From positions 1 to 64,000 of the forward strand of contig JAQGBZ010000016.1 of NCBI GenBank assembly GCA_034687125.1: a stretch of DNA of 64,000 nucleotides, in the 5' to 3' direction. A model generated the notes under the pieces. The model was not told the DNA's origin. It saw nothing but the letters and a program-made list of their open reading frames with translations, and did no database searches. Positions within the stretch are counted from its first letter, which is position 1. Each line of letters starts with the position of its first letter. Source of the stretch: Neelides folsomi. Lineage: Eukaryota; Arthropoda; Collembola; Neelipleona; Neelidae. A program made the position numbers and the translations under genes. Shown here one piece after another: positions 42,359 to 56,092 of the stretch.

Positions 42359-44795
42359 CTCCCCCGCCCACTTCTGTCAACAAACACCGTCTTGAGATCC
42401 GCCCTCGGCCAGGGGATTGGCCTCAAATGGAATTGACCAAATCGGAAGCCCAGGATTGACACTTCGCGACGACCTCGAAAGCCAATACACTATACAGTTA
42501 CTTTACTGTTTTCTCTACATGTGGAATTGAATGGAAATTGAAAAGACCTCCACGTCGAGAACGGCCCTTAACCTCACATCAACTCAAAAAACTCAAGAGC
42601 CAAAACAACGTTACAAAGACCCCGAACCAAAATCCAAATTAAATTTCAGTTTATAATTAAAATTTAGTTTAAACACTTAAACACTTTGAAAGTCAATTAA
42701 AGTAATTTGGAACTTTTTGGTCTGGTGGAATTTCAACTACCAAGTGGTGGTGTGAGTTGGGTGTGAATGATGAAACTGTTTTATCTTTTAATTATCCACA
42801 GGTATGAAATACCCAAATGTGTTTATGACGTACAGACGACAGACAGAAAATTCTTTTATCTCTTATCCTCAAGGTCCGCACATTTTGCACAAAAGATAAA
42901 GTCCCTTCTCTGAGGGGGATTTCGGACCGCACTCTCCCGCCCACCCGAGCGACAAATCCAGACAATCTGCAAGGAAGGACATCGCCGATTCACCTTATTC
43001 TGCTACACATTAAACCTCAATATTGAAAGAATTGAAACCACTACGCAAATGCTCTTCATTATTCCCTTTCAATCAATGGCTATTTACCACAAGAATTGGT
43101 GCAAAAGGTGTAATTTAATAATCCAAATAGACACCTCACTCAGCACGCTTAAATATCTGCACAAGAGATACATATCTATAGGTATGTTTATAGTAAAAAC
43201 ATGAAAATGTATATGGCAGAATATTATACAATCATTTCCATTCAATATGCATCGAGAGGCACTTTATAGTTAATAGGAGTGGATTAAATTTTCATTCCAT
43301 CAGGTGTTATTTTCCTCCTTCCTATATCATTTCACATGATGGAACTGACGTTAGGTCAATCGATTCACGTTCTCTTTTAACATGCAGAATGACCACAAAT
43401 TACTATAGAATTATTTGTACTCAATTGGAATAAGATTTTTGAACTGTATTTGGAATGGACTGAGGAAAAAAATGGAAAAGTGTAATGCATTATGTATGAT
43501 ATTTTCATGTAAAATATACATCTAACTAATGGTAAGTAAGTAAGAGAGTAATTGGTCAATACCAAGATAAAGAGGGACCACGTTGATGATTCTCATATTA
43601 TCTATTTGTTTAGCCCTTTTGCATTGATATGGAAAGATTCCAAATTTCCACTTATTTCTCATGTCAATATGAAATGAGGCTATTGAGTGTATGTACTTAC
43701 TATTATAAATTATATTGAGGGGCCAAATGGTGAGATAATGCGGCTATTCCGATACTCTATCTTATCATATTTATCGGAATTAATGACTCTTTCCCATGCC
43801 AAGTTCAGCATTTCCCAAAACCATTTTCTATTCTTATGATATACAATTTAAGATCTAGTTTATAGTTACATGTTACATCCATTCAATGAGAAATGAACCA
43901 TCAAATGAATGATCAAATGGTTGTAATACATTACACAATCATAAATAATAATATTATGTAAATTAATACAATAATGTACACTTATTGTATTTGAATTGGA
44001 TAGCTGACATCATTATTTTACATATTTAGTTAGAAAAATAAAGGAATTATTATATTTATCAATAATTATGTTGCATTATTATAGAGTACATACCTACTTA
44101 TATTACTTTATATTTAATTTGGACTTTTGACTTAAGATTTGAATTAAATCAAGTCTAAAATATTTTAAAAGGCTTAAAGAAGTTAACAATTAATTTATAC
44201 TCATAATCTGCCTTAATAAATTTTTTATGATTTGATTACTCTCCATCTATCTCTTTATCATTTAATCCTTTAAATCATTTGTCTGGCATCTATCCTACTG
44301 CTTATTTTGCATATTTAATAAATTATATATTTTTACGAGTTTCATTCAATTGCTCAACATTTCCGGATTTTCAATCACATATCAATCCTAGATCCATTGA
44401 TGTTGGATGAACACGCAATTGTTTAATGGATATCCTATATATTTATAAAAGGATTATTGCACTCGATAGCTATTTAAAGTCATTTTGGAAATACTGGCAT
44501 AGTATACTATTTCAAAAAGGGATGTTGAACCATTGCATTATAAATATTTGATGATTGATACCTGATATTTATAAAAAAAGAAACTGATGTCTGTATATAA
44601 GATAAATGCTATTTTTACTGATATATGCATACTCTACATTAACTAAATATAATATGTACTGTGTAAAATATACCTTTGAATGTATGACTATGCTAACAAA
44701 TCATGAAATTAATTATTTGTTGAATATTTAAAAATATATACTACATATTTAAAAATTGATACTTTGGCAATAGAGATGGGTTTTTATTATTTTTG
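42359..44795. other. Spacer between ATP10 and PHKA, no gene seen
   Basis: 42359-43000 is GC-richer and is the likely ATP10 promoter and 5' UTR; 43000-44790 is AT-rich and shows no supported exon on either strand. Confidence 0.45.
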
Positions 44796-47700
44796 CTAGA
44801 CGAGAGTGCAAGAGGATTGATCTTGCGAGATGAGAGATTCGGCCAGGGCTTTGGCCAAATACGTCATCGTCCCATGGGACCCAGACGGCGGAGAATCATA
44901 GAAATGAATACAAATTCCCCCTGGGCCTTCACAGCTTTCCTCTTTGCCTCCGCAACACTCTGCCCCGTCTCCGCCCGCACTCACCTACAAACAAAGAACT
45001 TTAATGAGAAAAGAAATAAATATATAAAAATAATGAAATTGAACTGCTTTACTTGGTCAGCTACAAATAGGGCATTTGCTTTCTTCACAATGGCATCAAC
45101 AGCCACGGTGTCTCCCACGTGGCTCACTCCGCCGTGGTCAACGATGAGGGTGAGGACCATGAGAGCTTCCACGATCAGCTGCCGATATTCGGGATAGGGA
45201 ACGCTGTTGAGGACACCTTCGACCCTCAGAGCAAATTTCAACTCCCCCGAAGTCATCTTCAAAATTTAACAAAATTAAATAAAATAACCAATACAATTTA
45301 TAAAATATAACGGTCAATTTCATAAATAATTATTGGATCAAGTTATTAAAAAAATTCAAATGTCTATTTTTTTTATTAAAACAGTATTTGTACTATTATT
45401 ATTATATAAAAGAACCTCTTGGGTTAATGAATTTGGTAGAAGATTTCCAGAGAGCCCAAGGGCTGAACAACGTTCTAGAACGGCCCAAACTCTTGGATAG
45501 AAACCTCTAGGGACACGATTTAAAGCACCGTCGACTCGCCTTCTTCGGATCCATTGACCAGTTTCCTGTTCGTCTCTTACTTCCAATTCCCCATGTCGTG
45601 AGGCAATGCTGAGTTTCCTTGACATGTTGTGAGACCCGGCGGAATGATTGCTCAAATTCCCCCCGCTCCGCCCTTTCAATTACAACATAATTAAGTAAAA
45701 TTAATCCCGAATTTATACTAAATGTAAATGTAAATAGAGAAATCTTACATGTAGAAACCATAGATTCTTTTCCACTCAATATTTGATAAAGAAGTTTCTT
45801 CATGGCAAAAGGAGAGAGATTTAATAAATGGTCTGAAGCTTCACGTCCGGGACATTGAAGGCTTCGCCCCAACTCACTTGCCATCACCTAAGTATTTATT
45901 ATCAAAATACATTATAGAAATACAAAAAAGAATTTAACTAATCAAAAAATTAATAAATATGTGTTTAAATATCCAACTTTAATAAACTAACGTAACAATT
46001 AAGGCTAAATAACCTGAATAAGAAGACCCAATCGTAGTCGGAGCATTTCGGCGAATAATTCCGGTTCAGTTCTTATAAGCATTGCAACATAGACTAGAAG
46101 TTCCTTCGAAAAGAAATTTAATTAATTTTTAGGATTAATTAAAAGAGTAATTAGTTACTTGAGTAAGCATCGCTGTTGACTCATCGCTCCCATAAGCTTC
46201 ACGGATCAACTGTCTCAATTCTCCCTCTGGAAGCGGCCCAACGATGGTTCGTTCTCCGTCCGGCGGCATTCCAACCGTCAATTGCTTCTGTCGAACCACG
46301 AGGTCAGTCACTGACTTGGCCAAATCTTCCACACGCTTCTCTAACATCCCTTTAAACAATTTTAAATTATGATTATTATAAAACTATTGTATACAACGTT
46401 GATCTGCGAAGGTAGGAATTTTGACTTTATTAATTCTACAAAAATATACAAATGTTGAGAAAAAATGAGAAACTGTGTCAAACCAGCAGTGTGCCGAACG
46501 AGACCCCATGACTTTTGCGTGCATGCTTTTTCATGTAGAGTTTTGAGCAAATCTTTGACTTTGATCCCCGCTTGTGGCTCATATTGAAGGCCGTAAGTTA
46601 CGACAAGATAATGAAGAATGTCGCCCTGCTCCTCCAGACTTTCCGTTTCTCTCAAAAGTCCGACGACATCTTCCACCACAAAAGAATCAAACTGAGCATC
46701 ACTTTCAGTCCTAATGAAAATTAATTTATATTTAGGAAAATATTTAATTGTAAATAAATACTATTAAATAAATGTACTTGTCCCAATGGGGGTGTTTGAC
46801 TGACCTTTGCCTTGGTGGGAGAAGTTCAGGGGATGGCGACCGGGTAGGGGCTTCCTTCCAAGAACCCAATTCGCTTTCCCCCCGGTACAAAGAACGCGTC
46901 CGGCGAATTGTCCCTCTCAAGCTCAAACGTCGACTCATTTTACCAGCCAGCGTCCGTCCACATAAATGGCCAGTTGGACGACCTGAGAGGAAATCTTGTT
47001 CCAAATAGGAACTCACTGCAGGTTCAAGCCCTGGAAAATCGAAAGTGCTAGTTTTTACAATTTTTAATTAATGAAGGTAATTAATTTAATTATTCATATT
47101 TATTTATACGATGAGGAAATCCATCTTCTATCGAGCCTAAAAACGAGAGATTCGTGACACAGGAGGTTGAGAGAAAATCTGCCAAAGAGCCAAGGGCCAC
47201 ACGCGTTCCGACCGTGTACCCGCTACGAAGTTTCTTCATTGTCGTGACGATCGAGTAAGGAACGCGCCCATCCTCTAGATAATCATAATTTAATAAAAAA
47301 AATTAATTGAAATCCAATTTGAGAGTGTACCTAGATGAATGTGTCGGAATGTGAAGACGACAAGGGGTCGTCCCAGAACGCCCTGCCATGATGATTTAAG
47401 GAAATTGAGCTCATTCTTGAAATTGTCGATCATAAGCTCGTAGTCGGACGCGAGATAAAATCTCCGTTGGTCCATTAATTGAGGTGTAAAGGCGAACAGA
47501 CGTTCTCCCAAGGAATACAATTTACTTGTACACAAAATCCCAACATCTCGACTTGGCCTTCCCGAGAGGCCCAATTTACCACTTCGCCCTGTCAATTAAA
47601 TCCCATCATTAAACTGTCAATTAAATTAGGTGGCTAATGTAAGTGAATACAGTACAACAATGGACCTGCCGCTGTTTATTATATCTAATTAATTCAAAAC

Positions 47701-50700
47701 ATTAATCAGTTGGAGTTAGAACTAAAAGGTATTAATTAATAAAATTAGCCAATACCAAGGAATGTGTATAGATGGGATAAAACCCGCGCTGGCAATACTT
47801 CAACGCGGCCAACTTCCCTCACGGTTTGAACGTGAACGTCGGCGTTCTTTAACTTCTCCTGTATCTCGGCATCTTCGGCTAAAACTACGACTTGTACCAC
47901 AACGTCCGGTTTTTTCTCGGAACAAAGACGCCGGTTAAGAGGGTCAAGCTCGCCCGGAGCTAAGAAATCCTGACAAAATGTCACATAAAGGTACTTTTCT
48001 ACCGTAAATTGTAAATTGAATATCCATCAGAACTTTAAAAATCACGATCTTTATTAAATAGTAATATATATTATTAATAATTAAATAATATTATTAATTT
48101 AACAATTAATTTATTTAATATTAAAAGTTGATTTGGAAGAAGCGAGAGTCGAAATTGTCTTCAACCTCATCCTCATATGCTATCAAGTGAAGTTGCCACT
48201 GCTCAGAATCGGACAAGATATATTAAAACTACGGCAAATGCTTCGGTATTAATTCTTTACTTATTGTTAATACAATTTTCATAAATTCGACCAAAACTTG
48301 TCTAGATTATTTATCTAATTAAATTCATTCATTAAAGGTTCGGCATTTGGCACAGTATTTGGGAATGCGACTGACATTGGACGAACAGAGTGAGGCGAGT
48401 TTGCCCCTCTACGATTGCACAATTTTTGCAAATGCCACTGGAGGAGAATTGACAACCGTACAACCGGACCAAACATTATCGCAAGTATGTGGAAAGTACT
48501 GGCCATTTAACAAACCTCTGGAGATGTATTATTCGTGGGAGAAGATTTGAATATAATAATTGAATACCTTGTGAACAAACTGAAGAATAGATGATAGGAA
48601 TTGTATGAATGAAAATAGTTTAGAGAATCTATCTTAATAAAATTCCAGTGTATGTGTGTCAGGTCGGCCCTACAGCTCTCACTACTCTTATTAGCCATTT
48701 GAAACCTAGACTAAAAAATCCGCCTCTATCCCGTGTTAAAAAAGACAGCTCGGTTTTTGATAAAAATGTTTCGTTGATTAATTAACGCCAAATAACCAAA
48801 TAATTAATCAAGTTTCCCGCAAATAAATTCAACGCTTCACAATTTCAAAATTTAAAATTGACCAAAACAATTCTCAATTTAAATTTATTCACAGAGAAAC
48901 GCCTTTTACAACGTTTCTTTTCCCATTGCAAAAAATTCTCTCTTGGCCTTTTTGGTTATTCGGCGTTAGATCAGTAGCGGATTTGCAGATATTACAGATA
49001 CTTTAATTTGGTTAATTATTAAATAGTTACCTAATCTTAAATATCCAATCTCTGTACAAAACTGTATTTATTATTGTTAAGAATCAATTATTAAAATGCT
49101 CCGATAAAAAGTTAATTATTATCATAGGAAATTAAATAAAACTCTATTATTTTATCCAACTACAGGCGTAAGACAGAAATACAACTCCCGAGAAATCATC
49201 CGAATACTTAGGTATCTTGTGTGATCAGGTACATTAGGTACTCTTTTTTAATATTTGACCTTATCCATATTTCCAGAATTAAGCCTAATGTCAAACGATA
49301 GAATGTTAATTAACTCTCTGAGGCATTTACAATAAATAAACTAATCAAAAAACTTCATCTACATTTTTTTCTTCGTTTGCTCGTCCTTTAACACATTTCC
49401 GAATAATTTTTACTTAAATGTTTCTTAATTGATCAATAAGGGCTTACAAACCTCATGCTGTAATCACTATGCTGTCATTTGTTTAACCCCTTAGGATTAA
49501 AGGAGAACCGTGGATGGTTTCTTCATTGACAATGAGAAATAATGTAAATTTACCTCTTGTAAAAGCATAGCTAGGATGAACAAGCTTTGGGCCCACAAGA
49601 ACGGCGTCCTTCCCAATGGACATCTTGTCTGGGATCCTGGACGTGCATATTCCTCATTGACCCTTTCCGGAGGAACCGCATAGAATTCTGGAATGAGCGG
49701 AAGTCCTTCTTCATCCTTCACAATGACCCTGGCCAGAGCTGCTGAGTATTTCCGACTGGCTTCTTCGTCCGCCCTAAAAGCCGCATCGATGAGGGAGTAG
49801 CAGTAAAAGAGCGGCCATTCGCATTCAATTCCTTCGAAAATCCTCAACTCCCACGGTTCGTAATAAAGACGTGTGGGATCCTCTCGCGACGTTTTGTATC
49901 CATCCCGCAAGAAACGCTTGAATCCGAATTTGCCTTCCAGTTTCTCAGAAATGGTCGAGCGGGTAATGGCAATGAGTCCGGCATCATCAACAGCAAAGGC
50001 TGGGAAACTTATGACCGACAATAACCCGCTGTCAACCTTAAATAGGAGTTATGAAGATTATTTAAGTATTAAGTATTAATTCAAATAATTTAAAACAATC
50101 AAATTTCTAACTCTTACAATTATACTTAAAGTTAGAGCATATTTAAATCAATAGTTAAAAAATATAGAATCATGTCTACTTCTTTTGAGTTTGATTCTCT
50201 TGGCAAGATCGAATGGAGCACCGCCCTACATTTTTCCGCTTCGTCGGCCAAAATGTGAATGACGGACGCAGGGCCTCCACGAGCTCCAAAAAGGTCAAGT
50301 TCGTTCATGGCTTCCAAAGCTGCTTTTGCCGTTCCAATGGATGTTGCGTTGAGCTCTGGCAGACCATGATTCCCTTTGTCTCCTCTCTCCCACATTCCGT
50401 AATCCTGAAAAAAATGTATGAATAACACATTGTAATTTATTAACATTCCAAAATGACTAGAATTGTCGATTATTGTAATTATTGAAAATATTTATACTGT
50501 AGAAGAGAAACAAATGAAGGTTGACTTACGGGAATGCAATAAGCGACTTCGATGTAAAAAACGAGATTCTGAACAAAGGCGACCTCGTCGAGGTCAAAGA
50601 CGATTTGCAGCCCTGCAGCGGTGAGTTGAGCGAGGATGAGGAGAAAAAGCGAAACAGCGTCGATTTGCAAATGCCCCCATTCGGAGTCTCCCACCACGGC

Positions 50701-51864
50701 AGCTCCCGTCTCGGATGAGTATTTGGCGTGTAAAGCGTCGAGAGGTGCTTGGGTCACTTTGAAACGCTCTAGTTTGTCTCTTTGTCTCATCATGGCTCCT
50801 AAAAGTCCTCGCATCAATTTCACACAACTCTGAAAACAACCAAACGTAACATTTGCATTTACAAATTTGCGATTAAACTAACTCAGTAAAAGTATTTTAT
50901 AATTTGTATTCAACATTATAAGCATTCTATTATAATATTTTTTTTAAATAAAAGTGGAACCTTAATAAATTCAAAGTTTGGTCACATAATATCATATTAT
51001 GTGATAAATATGGTATAACGAGTGGCCCAGAGATTGATAGGTTTTTTTAAATCAATTATAACTTTTAGATGGTTAATCATATAAAAATAAGATGGTCATT
51101 AAATGGGGAATACAATATTTTATTATATATGTCAATCTAAAAACTGAAATTTTTAAACCCAAAATAAACGACTGTCTGTATGACTAATAAATGACTTTTC
51201 TGTACGAAAGTCTCCACAGTTTTCACTTTTCAACATTTTCAATTTATCTTGAAGTTGAACAATGGATAAGCGTCGAAGTTTAAATAAAGAAGAGAGGGTT
51301 CATATAATACAAAAATTTGGGCTCAATTAACAAATTAAAGTTTATATTTTTGTATTACATGATATATAAGGTATATACCTTCTAATTTTAATGAAATTCT
51401 GTTGAGGAATAAAAAAGATATTAACGATTTAAAAAAACCTATCAATCTCTGGGTCACTCTGTACATGTGCATTTCCAATATACACCTGATAGTGTTTATA
51501 TACTTAATAATTACTATGTCTGTAGTGGTTTAAATATAAGATAAATTGAGTTTAAGTAGTTTACTTGTTCTAGTTCAAATGCCCTTGCCCGTTCTTCATC
51601 CATATCTGATTCTTTCTTATAGGCCATGGACAATCCCCAAACGGAGAGAACGCAGTAAACATTATCACGGATCCAAGCATGGCTCGTTTTCTCATCTGCT
51701 GGCACAAGACCCGTCACCGGATCCTTAACAACATGAATGAAACATATAAATCTTTATGTAATATAATAATTAATTGCTCATTTTACCTGGCGTGAAAGGA
51801 TGGTAGAGGAGAGGAGACGACGGTAAAAGTCGAGTCTCGCCCCCGACTCTTTCCGACTCCTCAT
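44796..51864 (-). CDS. PHKA: Phosphorylase b kinase regulatory subunit alpha
   Basis: Regulatory subunit of the phosphorylase kinase complex controlling glycogen breakdown. Sixteen exons: 51864-51787, 51723-51565, 50829-50530, 50404-50180, 50036-49554, 47969-47756, 47588-47331, 47274-47110, 47030-46778, 46710-46484, 46349-46159, 46103-46014, 45887-45749, 45672-45416, 45256-45053, 44984-44796; 1143 residues (vertebrate about 1235). The start [18 protein letters not shown] matches the vertebrate N-terminus. GH15-like glucoamylase domain: [55 protein letters not shown]. Alpha-specific: [51 protein letters not shown]. The protein ends SSCTLV, a CaaX prenylation box as in vertebrate alpha subunits. 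Intron 5 (47970-49553) carries a RING1/Sce fragment on the other strand. Confidence 0.95.
48128..48550 (+). pseudogene. RING1/Sce (fragment): RING1/Sce C-terminal fragment nested in PHKA intron 5
   Basis: Two plus-strand exons, 48128-48245 and 48338-48550, with a normal GT-AG intron between them. The second encodes the RAWUL ubiquitin-like domain of the RING1/Ring2 Polycomb E3 ligase: [45 protein letters not shown], then stop. The first ends [11 protein letters not shown], as expected just before RAWUL, and begins EEARVEIVF; these two parts lie in different frames, with one base apparently missing near 48163-48166. No RING finger or other upstream Ring1 exon is visible, as PHKA exon 6 follows directly. 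The intron argues against a retrocopy; a partial genomic duplication that decayed is likelier. A sequencing error in the A/C run could mimic the frameshift. Confidence 0.7.
48551..49553. other. Rest of PHKA intron 5
   Basis: After the RING1-like fragment (possible AATAAA near 48636) the sequence is AT-rich intron with no supported exon. Confidence 0.4.
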
Positions 51865-52427
51865 CGTTCCTCAATTGCCCCCAATTGGGAACAACATTGG
51901 TCTTTAATTGGCCGGAGTGAGGACAGTGGTTGGAGATCCCTCCAAGATGATTCAAATGAATCTTCTCTTGGGTCATGAGGCAGCCCTGGGCTAACTGCGT
52001 ATCTTCATTAAACCATCTCACACGTGGATGAAGTTCAACTTCTGGGCTGGACAAGTTCTCTTATCAAACTTATCATTTCATCAATGGGCCAGGATTTATG
52101 TAAATCTTCCACGACTTGACACGGAGTATCAACATGACATGAGTTTTATCAGGACATTTAGCATAGTTGTTTTTTGTCATTTGTCATTAATCTCATTAAA
52201 TGGGAGGATTGATCCAACTCCATATGTCTTTGGTCTGTAAATGAAGTAAGGGAGGAGATGGGAAGCTTCACTATTGGTTCAAGGAGGAGTTGGGCTCAAG
52301 TTCAAAATAATTGTGTTCAAATGAGATTAATTTAATCATCCTGATGGTGGTTTGGTGGTGAGGAGGTGAATTGTGTTTTTGTCTCGTCTGGGGTGGGGTT
52401 CCTTAACGTCGTTCGCCGGCCATCGCC
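51865..52427. promoter_or_regulatory. Head-to-head PHKA/DPP8-9 promoter region
   Basis: 563 bases separate the two start codons, which point away from each other. It must hold both 5' UTRs and promoters and is a candidate bidirectional promoter. No TATA box seen at a convincing distance from either start. A minus-strand open frame here (to 52054) is out of frame with PHKA and is judged noncoding. Confidence 0.5.
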
Positions 52428-55143
52428 ATGGCCGACCTAACTCGGACTTGGGCCGAGGTCCGGGACGAGGTCCGAGATGTCCGACGACGACTCTGGGGGC
52501 TCGGCCTCCGCCTGCCCCATTCCTTCACCTTTAGAGGAACGGCTCAGGGCAACACTCGCATCTATTTCATGTCATCTCCCTCCAACTCAAGGGAAAATTC
52601 GTTTTTTGCCATCGACGTCCCGGTTGACCCACCCGATGACCCTTCGCTCATCACCACTTGGATCCAACTTCTACCAGCTGGGTTCCAAGGACCACCGGCA
52701 ACATCCAAAGAAGAGCAATTACTATTGGAAAGAAAAAGGTTCATTCAATGACCATTTTACAATTTAATATATTTCATTTAATATCACTTTAATTGAAGGG
52801 TTTAAGATGGAAGAGGATTTTAAATCTTAATTGTTATTTATGATATAGAATGGCTCCTGCTGGCATCTCAGCCTATGAATTTCATGAAAGAAGTGGGAAA
52901 TTTTTATTCTCGACCTCTTCGTCTCTCTTTGAGTGGTATGACGGTGCAGATCGAGGGCCGAGCGAGGTCAGAACGCCGAAATCCACCGGAGCTCGACTCA
53001 ACCCCGAGATTTGTCCTGGGAATCCGAACCTTGTGGCTTTTGTGAACGATGGGGACGTTTGGGTTGTCGACTGCAGCAGCGGGGCGGAGGAGCGAGTAAC
53101 GAATACGAGCAAAGAGTCGGGCCTCTCGTCTGGACTTCCTTCCTACATCGTCCAAGAAGAATTCAATCGATTTGAAGGATTCTGGTGGGAGCCGGTCTCG
53201 AAAGGTAATTTCTCAAATTCTTCCCTTCAATTTCTAAATGTGGATTTATTCCAGATGGAGTCTACAGACTCTTGGTAGAGGAAGTGGACGAACGTCATGT
53301 TAAACTTGTTAATTTGCTCACGATGCCCGGGCGGGAACCGGAACAGCACCGATTCCCCGTACCTGGTTCTCCAAATGCCATTTCACATTTTAGGTAAATT
53401 CCCAAACTACCTTCTAGCTAACTTTCAAGCGTTTCCAAATAAATTAATTTATTTGGAAATTAACTAATTAAATTTAAATTTTTTTTACTTTGACAGAGTG
53501 ATTGAAGTGATTCCTGACGAGGGTCGATTGAGCTGGCGAACTACAGAATTGCCCATTTCCATCCCCACCATTTTCCCTTGGGTTGAATACATCGTCCGAG
53601 CTGGTTGGACTCCTGAATCGAGATTCATTTGGTTCCAGCTCCTCGACCGACCTCAAAAACGTCTCGAGCTCGTCCTCGTCCCCCTCGACCCAGAACCAGC
53701 TCCTCTCTACGTCATCCACTCAGAAAAGACAGAAGTGTGGATCAACGTCCACGACATCCTCGCCTTCCTCCCCTCTCCCGCCGCGGACAAAGTGCGGTTT
53801 CTGTGGGGAAGCGAAGCGACCGGCTTCCGCCACTTGTACCTCATGACAGCTGTGTTGCGAGAGCCGCTGACGACGGCCACTAATCCGGCCCTCCACCTTT
53901 CCCCTCTCTTGGATTCACAGGTGAGTCTCACGAGCGGGGAGTGGGAGGTCGTCAATGCTCCGCTGGGGATCGATTACGCCAAAGGGCTCGTCTTCTTCAC
54001 CGCCCTCGCCCATTGCGTCCTTGAAAGACACATATACGTCGTATCCCTCGATGACCCAGGGAGAGTGAAGAGATTGACCCAGGAAGGATTTTCCCACATG
54101 GCTACCTTCGGCCCTTCGCTCATCGTCCTCACTTATTCCTCCATCGAGTCCCCGCCTGTGTGCCGGTTGTTCCGGATTCTCACGGGGTCTGGCGTGGAAG
54201 ACGTGAGTTTGATCCCGGTTCTCGACCTCGACTCTCACCATGGGCTCCTCTCGCCTCGGCCGCTATTCCAAGACGGCTTTTATCCGCCGGAGATCCTCAA
54301 CTGCTCCGTCCTTGAAGGACCCAATATCTTCGCCATGCTCTATAGACCCTTCGCATTTGACGAGTCAAAGAAATATCCCACGATTCTGAACGTCTACGGT
54401 GGTCCAGAAGTCCAACTTGTATACAATTCTTACAGGGTAATTATGAAGTTAATTAAATACTAAATTTATATATTTTTAAATAAGTGATTTTGATTGTAAT
54501 AAATTATTGATTGTTATAGGGCGGAGGTCAGCTATGGTTATGGCTTTTGGCATCCCAAGGCTATTGCGTATTGGCCGTCGACTCCCGTGGCTCCCACCAT
54601 CGTGGTCTGATGTTCGAGGGATATTTGAAGGGACGATTGGGAACGGTGGAGCTGTTGGACCAAGTCCAAGTGCTCAAGAAAGTGGCTGAGGATCGTCCGT
54701 GCATTGACGAGTCTCGACTTGGAATCTATGGATGGTCGTACGGGGGTTATTTGTCCCTCCTCGGCCTCGCCCACTTCCCTTCCATATTCCGGGCAGCGGT
54801 GGCCGGAGCCCCGGTGACCTCTTGGGAGCTCTATGATACAGCGTACACTGAGCGGTACTTGGGGCTCCCGGAGGACAATCCGAATGGGTACAAGGAAGGA
54901 TCCGTCCTCAACCAAGTTCATTTATTCCCCGATGAAGAGGATCGGCTGCTGCTGGTCCATGGGCTCGTGGACGAGAACGTGCATTTCCTTCATACAGCCC
55001 TGCTGGTGAATGCCTTAGTACGGGCGGGGAAACCGTACAGGCTCCAAGTCTATCCTGGCGAAAGACATTCGCTACGGAGGGTAGAAGCGAGTGAACATTA
55101 CGAAACGACGTTGTTGTCCTTCCTCGCTAAGGCCCTCAAATGA
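52428..55143 (+). CDS. DPP8/9: Dipeptidyl peptidase 8/9
   Basis: Cytosolic serine protease of the S9B family that removes Xaa-Pro dipeptides from N-termini. Five exons: 52428-52738, 52849-53204, 53255-53393, 53497-54436, 54520-55143; 789 residues, somewhat shorter at the N-terminus than human DPP8/9 (about 860-880). An N-terminal beta-propeller contains the substrate-clamping Glu pair in SYIVQEEFNRFEGFWWEP, plus VEYIVRAGWTP, VWINVHDI and LTSGEWEVV as in DPP8/9. The alpha/beta hydrolase domain has Ser655 in GWSYGG, Asp733 in HGLVDENVHF and His765 in GERHSLR, a full catalytic triad. No signal peptide or membrane anchor, which fits DPP8/9 rather than DPP4 or FAP. Confidence 0.95.
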
Positions 55144-56092
55144 GTCAATCACCCTCGTTTAATCAAACTTGTAATTTGTAATGGAACAGATACATCACTG
55201 CTTGCTTCATCTTGTACAATTTAAGTAGATAGCGTACCTTATTTCCCGATTACTTTCTTCATCAAAATCATGAATTATTTATTTTTTAAATTCAACACCT
55301 GGGCGATCCAATGAAATCTGAAATGAATAAAAACAAGTTGAAGATTCCCATTTTACATTTAAACTTTCATTCATAATTTAGCATCAAACTACATATGCCC
55401 ATGTAAATAAAATGCATTGTTGTGATATATTTATATCATGAGTTTATTCATTGAGGGGAAAATTTATTTCGAGTATCATGGAAAAGATTATTTCAAGTTA
55501 AATTAAAGAATCCGACACCAATACCTAATACAATTAGAACCACACCCGTATTATAGAATTTAAACATAATTTGATTACTAGTATTTGATAATAATATATT
55601 TCAATTAATTAATTAATACTGATTAATTAATTTGAATTATTGCATTTAATTTTAAATCCAATATAAATATTCAACTCATTGCATTTAATAGCTCAATCAA
55701 AGTTATTAAATGTTACATCAACACCATCGCTATAAGTGAAACAACAAGTCTATTTCTTTCCAAGTTATACACGAAAAATATTTGATATGTGGCGAAAACT
55801 TATAACATAATAAGCTTATTACAATTAAACATTTAGACAAAAAATGACTCAACACAAGTTAATATTTGAATAAATGTTAGATTAAAATCTATTCTACCTC
55901 AATTGTATGTTTACAATTACTATTAGGAAAAAAATAATAAAATATCAAATAAAACCACTCAATTGAATTGATTGTGGACAAAAAACCTAAAATACATAAA
56001 TAGTCAAATATGTACATGGATATAAAATATATTTAATGTAAAATAAAAATAAAAATAAATATATATTTAGTCTGATAAATGGTATTGAGGTG
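55144..56092. other. Convergent AT-rich spacer, no gene seen
   Basis: Separates the 3' ends of DPP8/9 (+) and TAF1 (-). AT-rich, with AATAAA and TTTATT motifs that could serve both 3' ends. Confidence 0.5.

Noticed and set aside
51770-52054. 94-codon minus-strand frame as the PHKA N-terminus
   Set aside because: Another frame in the same place starts [12 protein letters not shown], which matches PHKA and splices in phase to [11 protein letters not shown].
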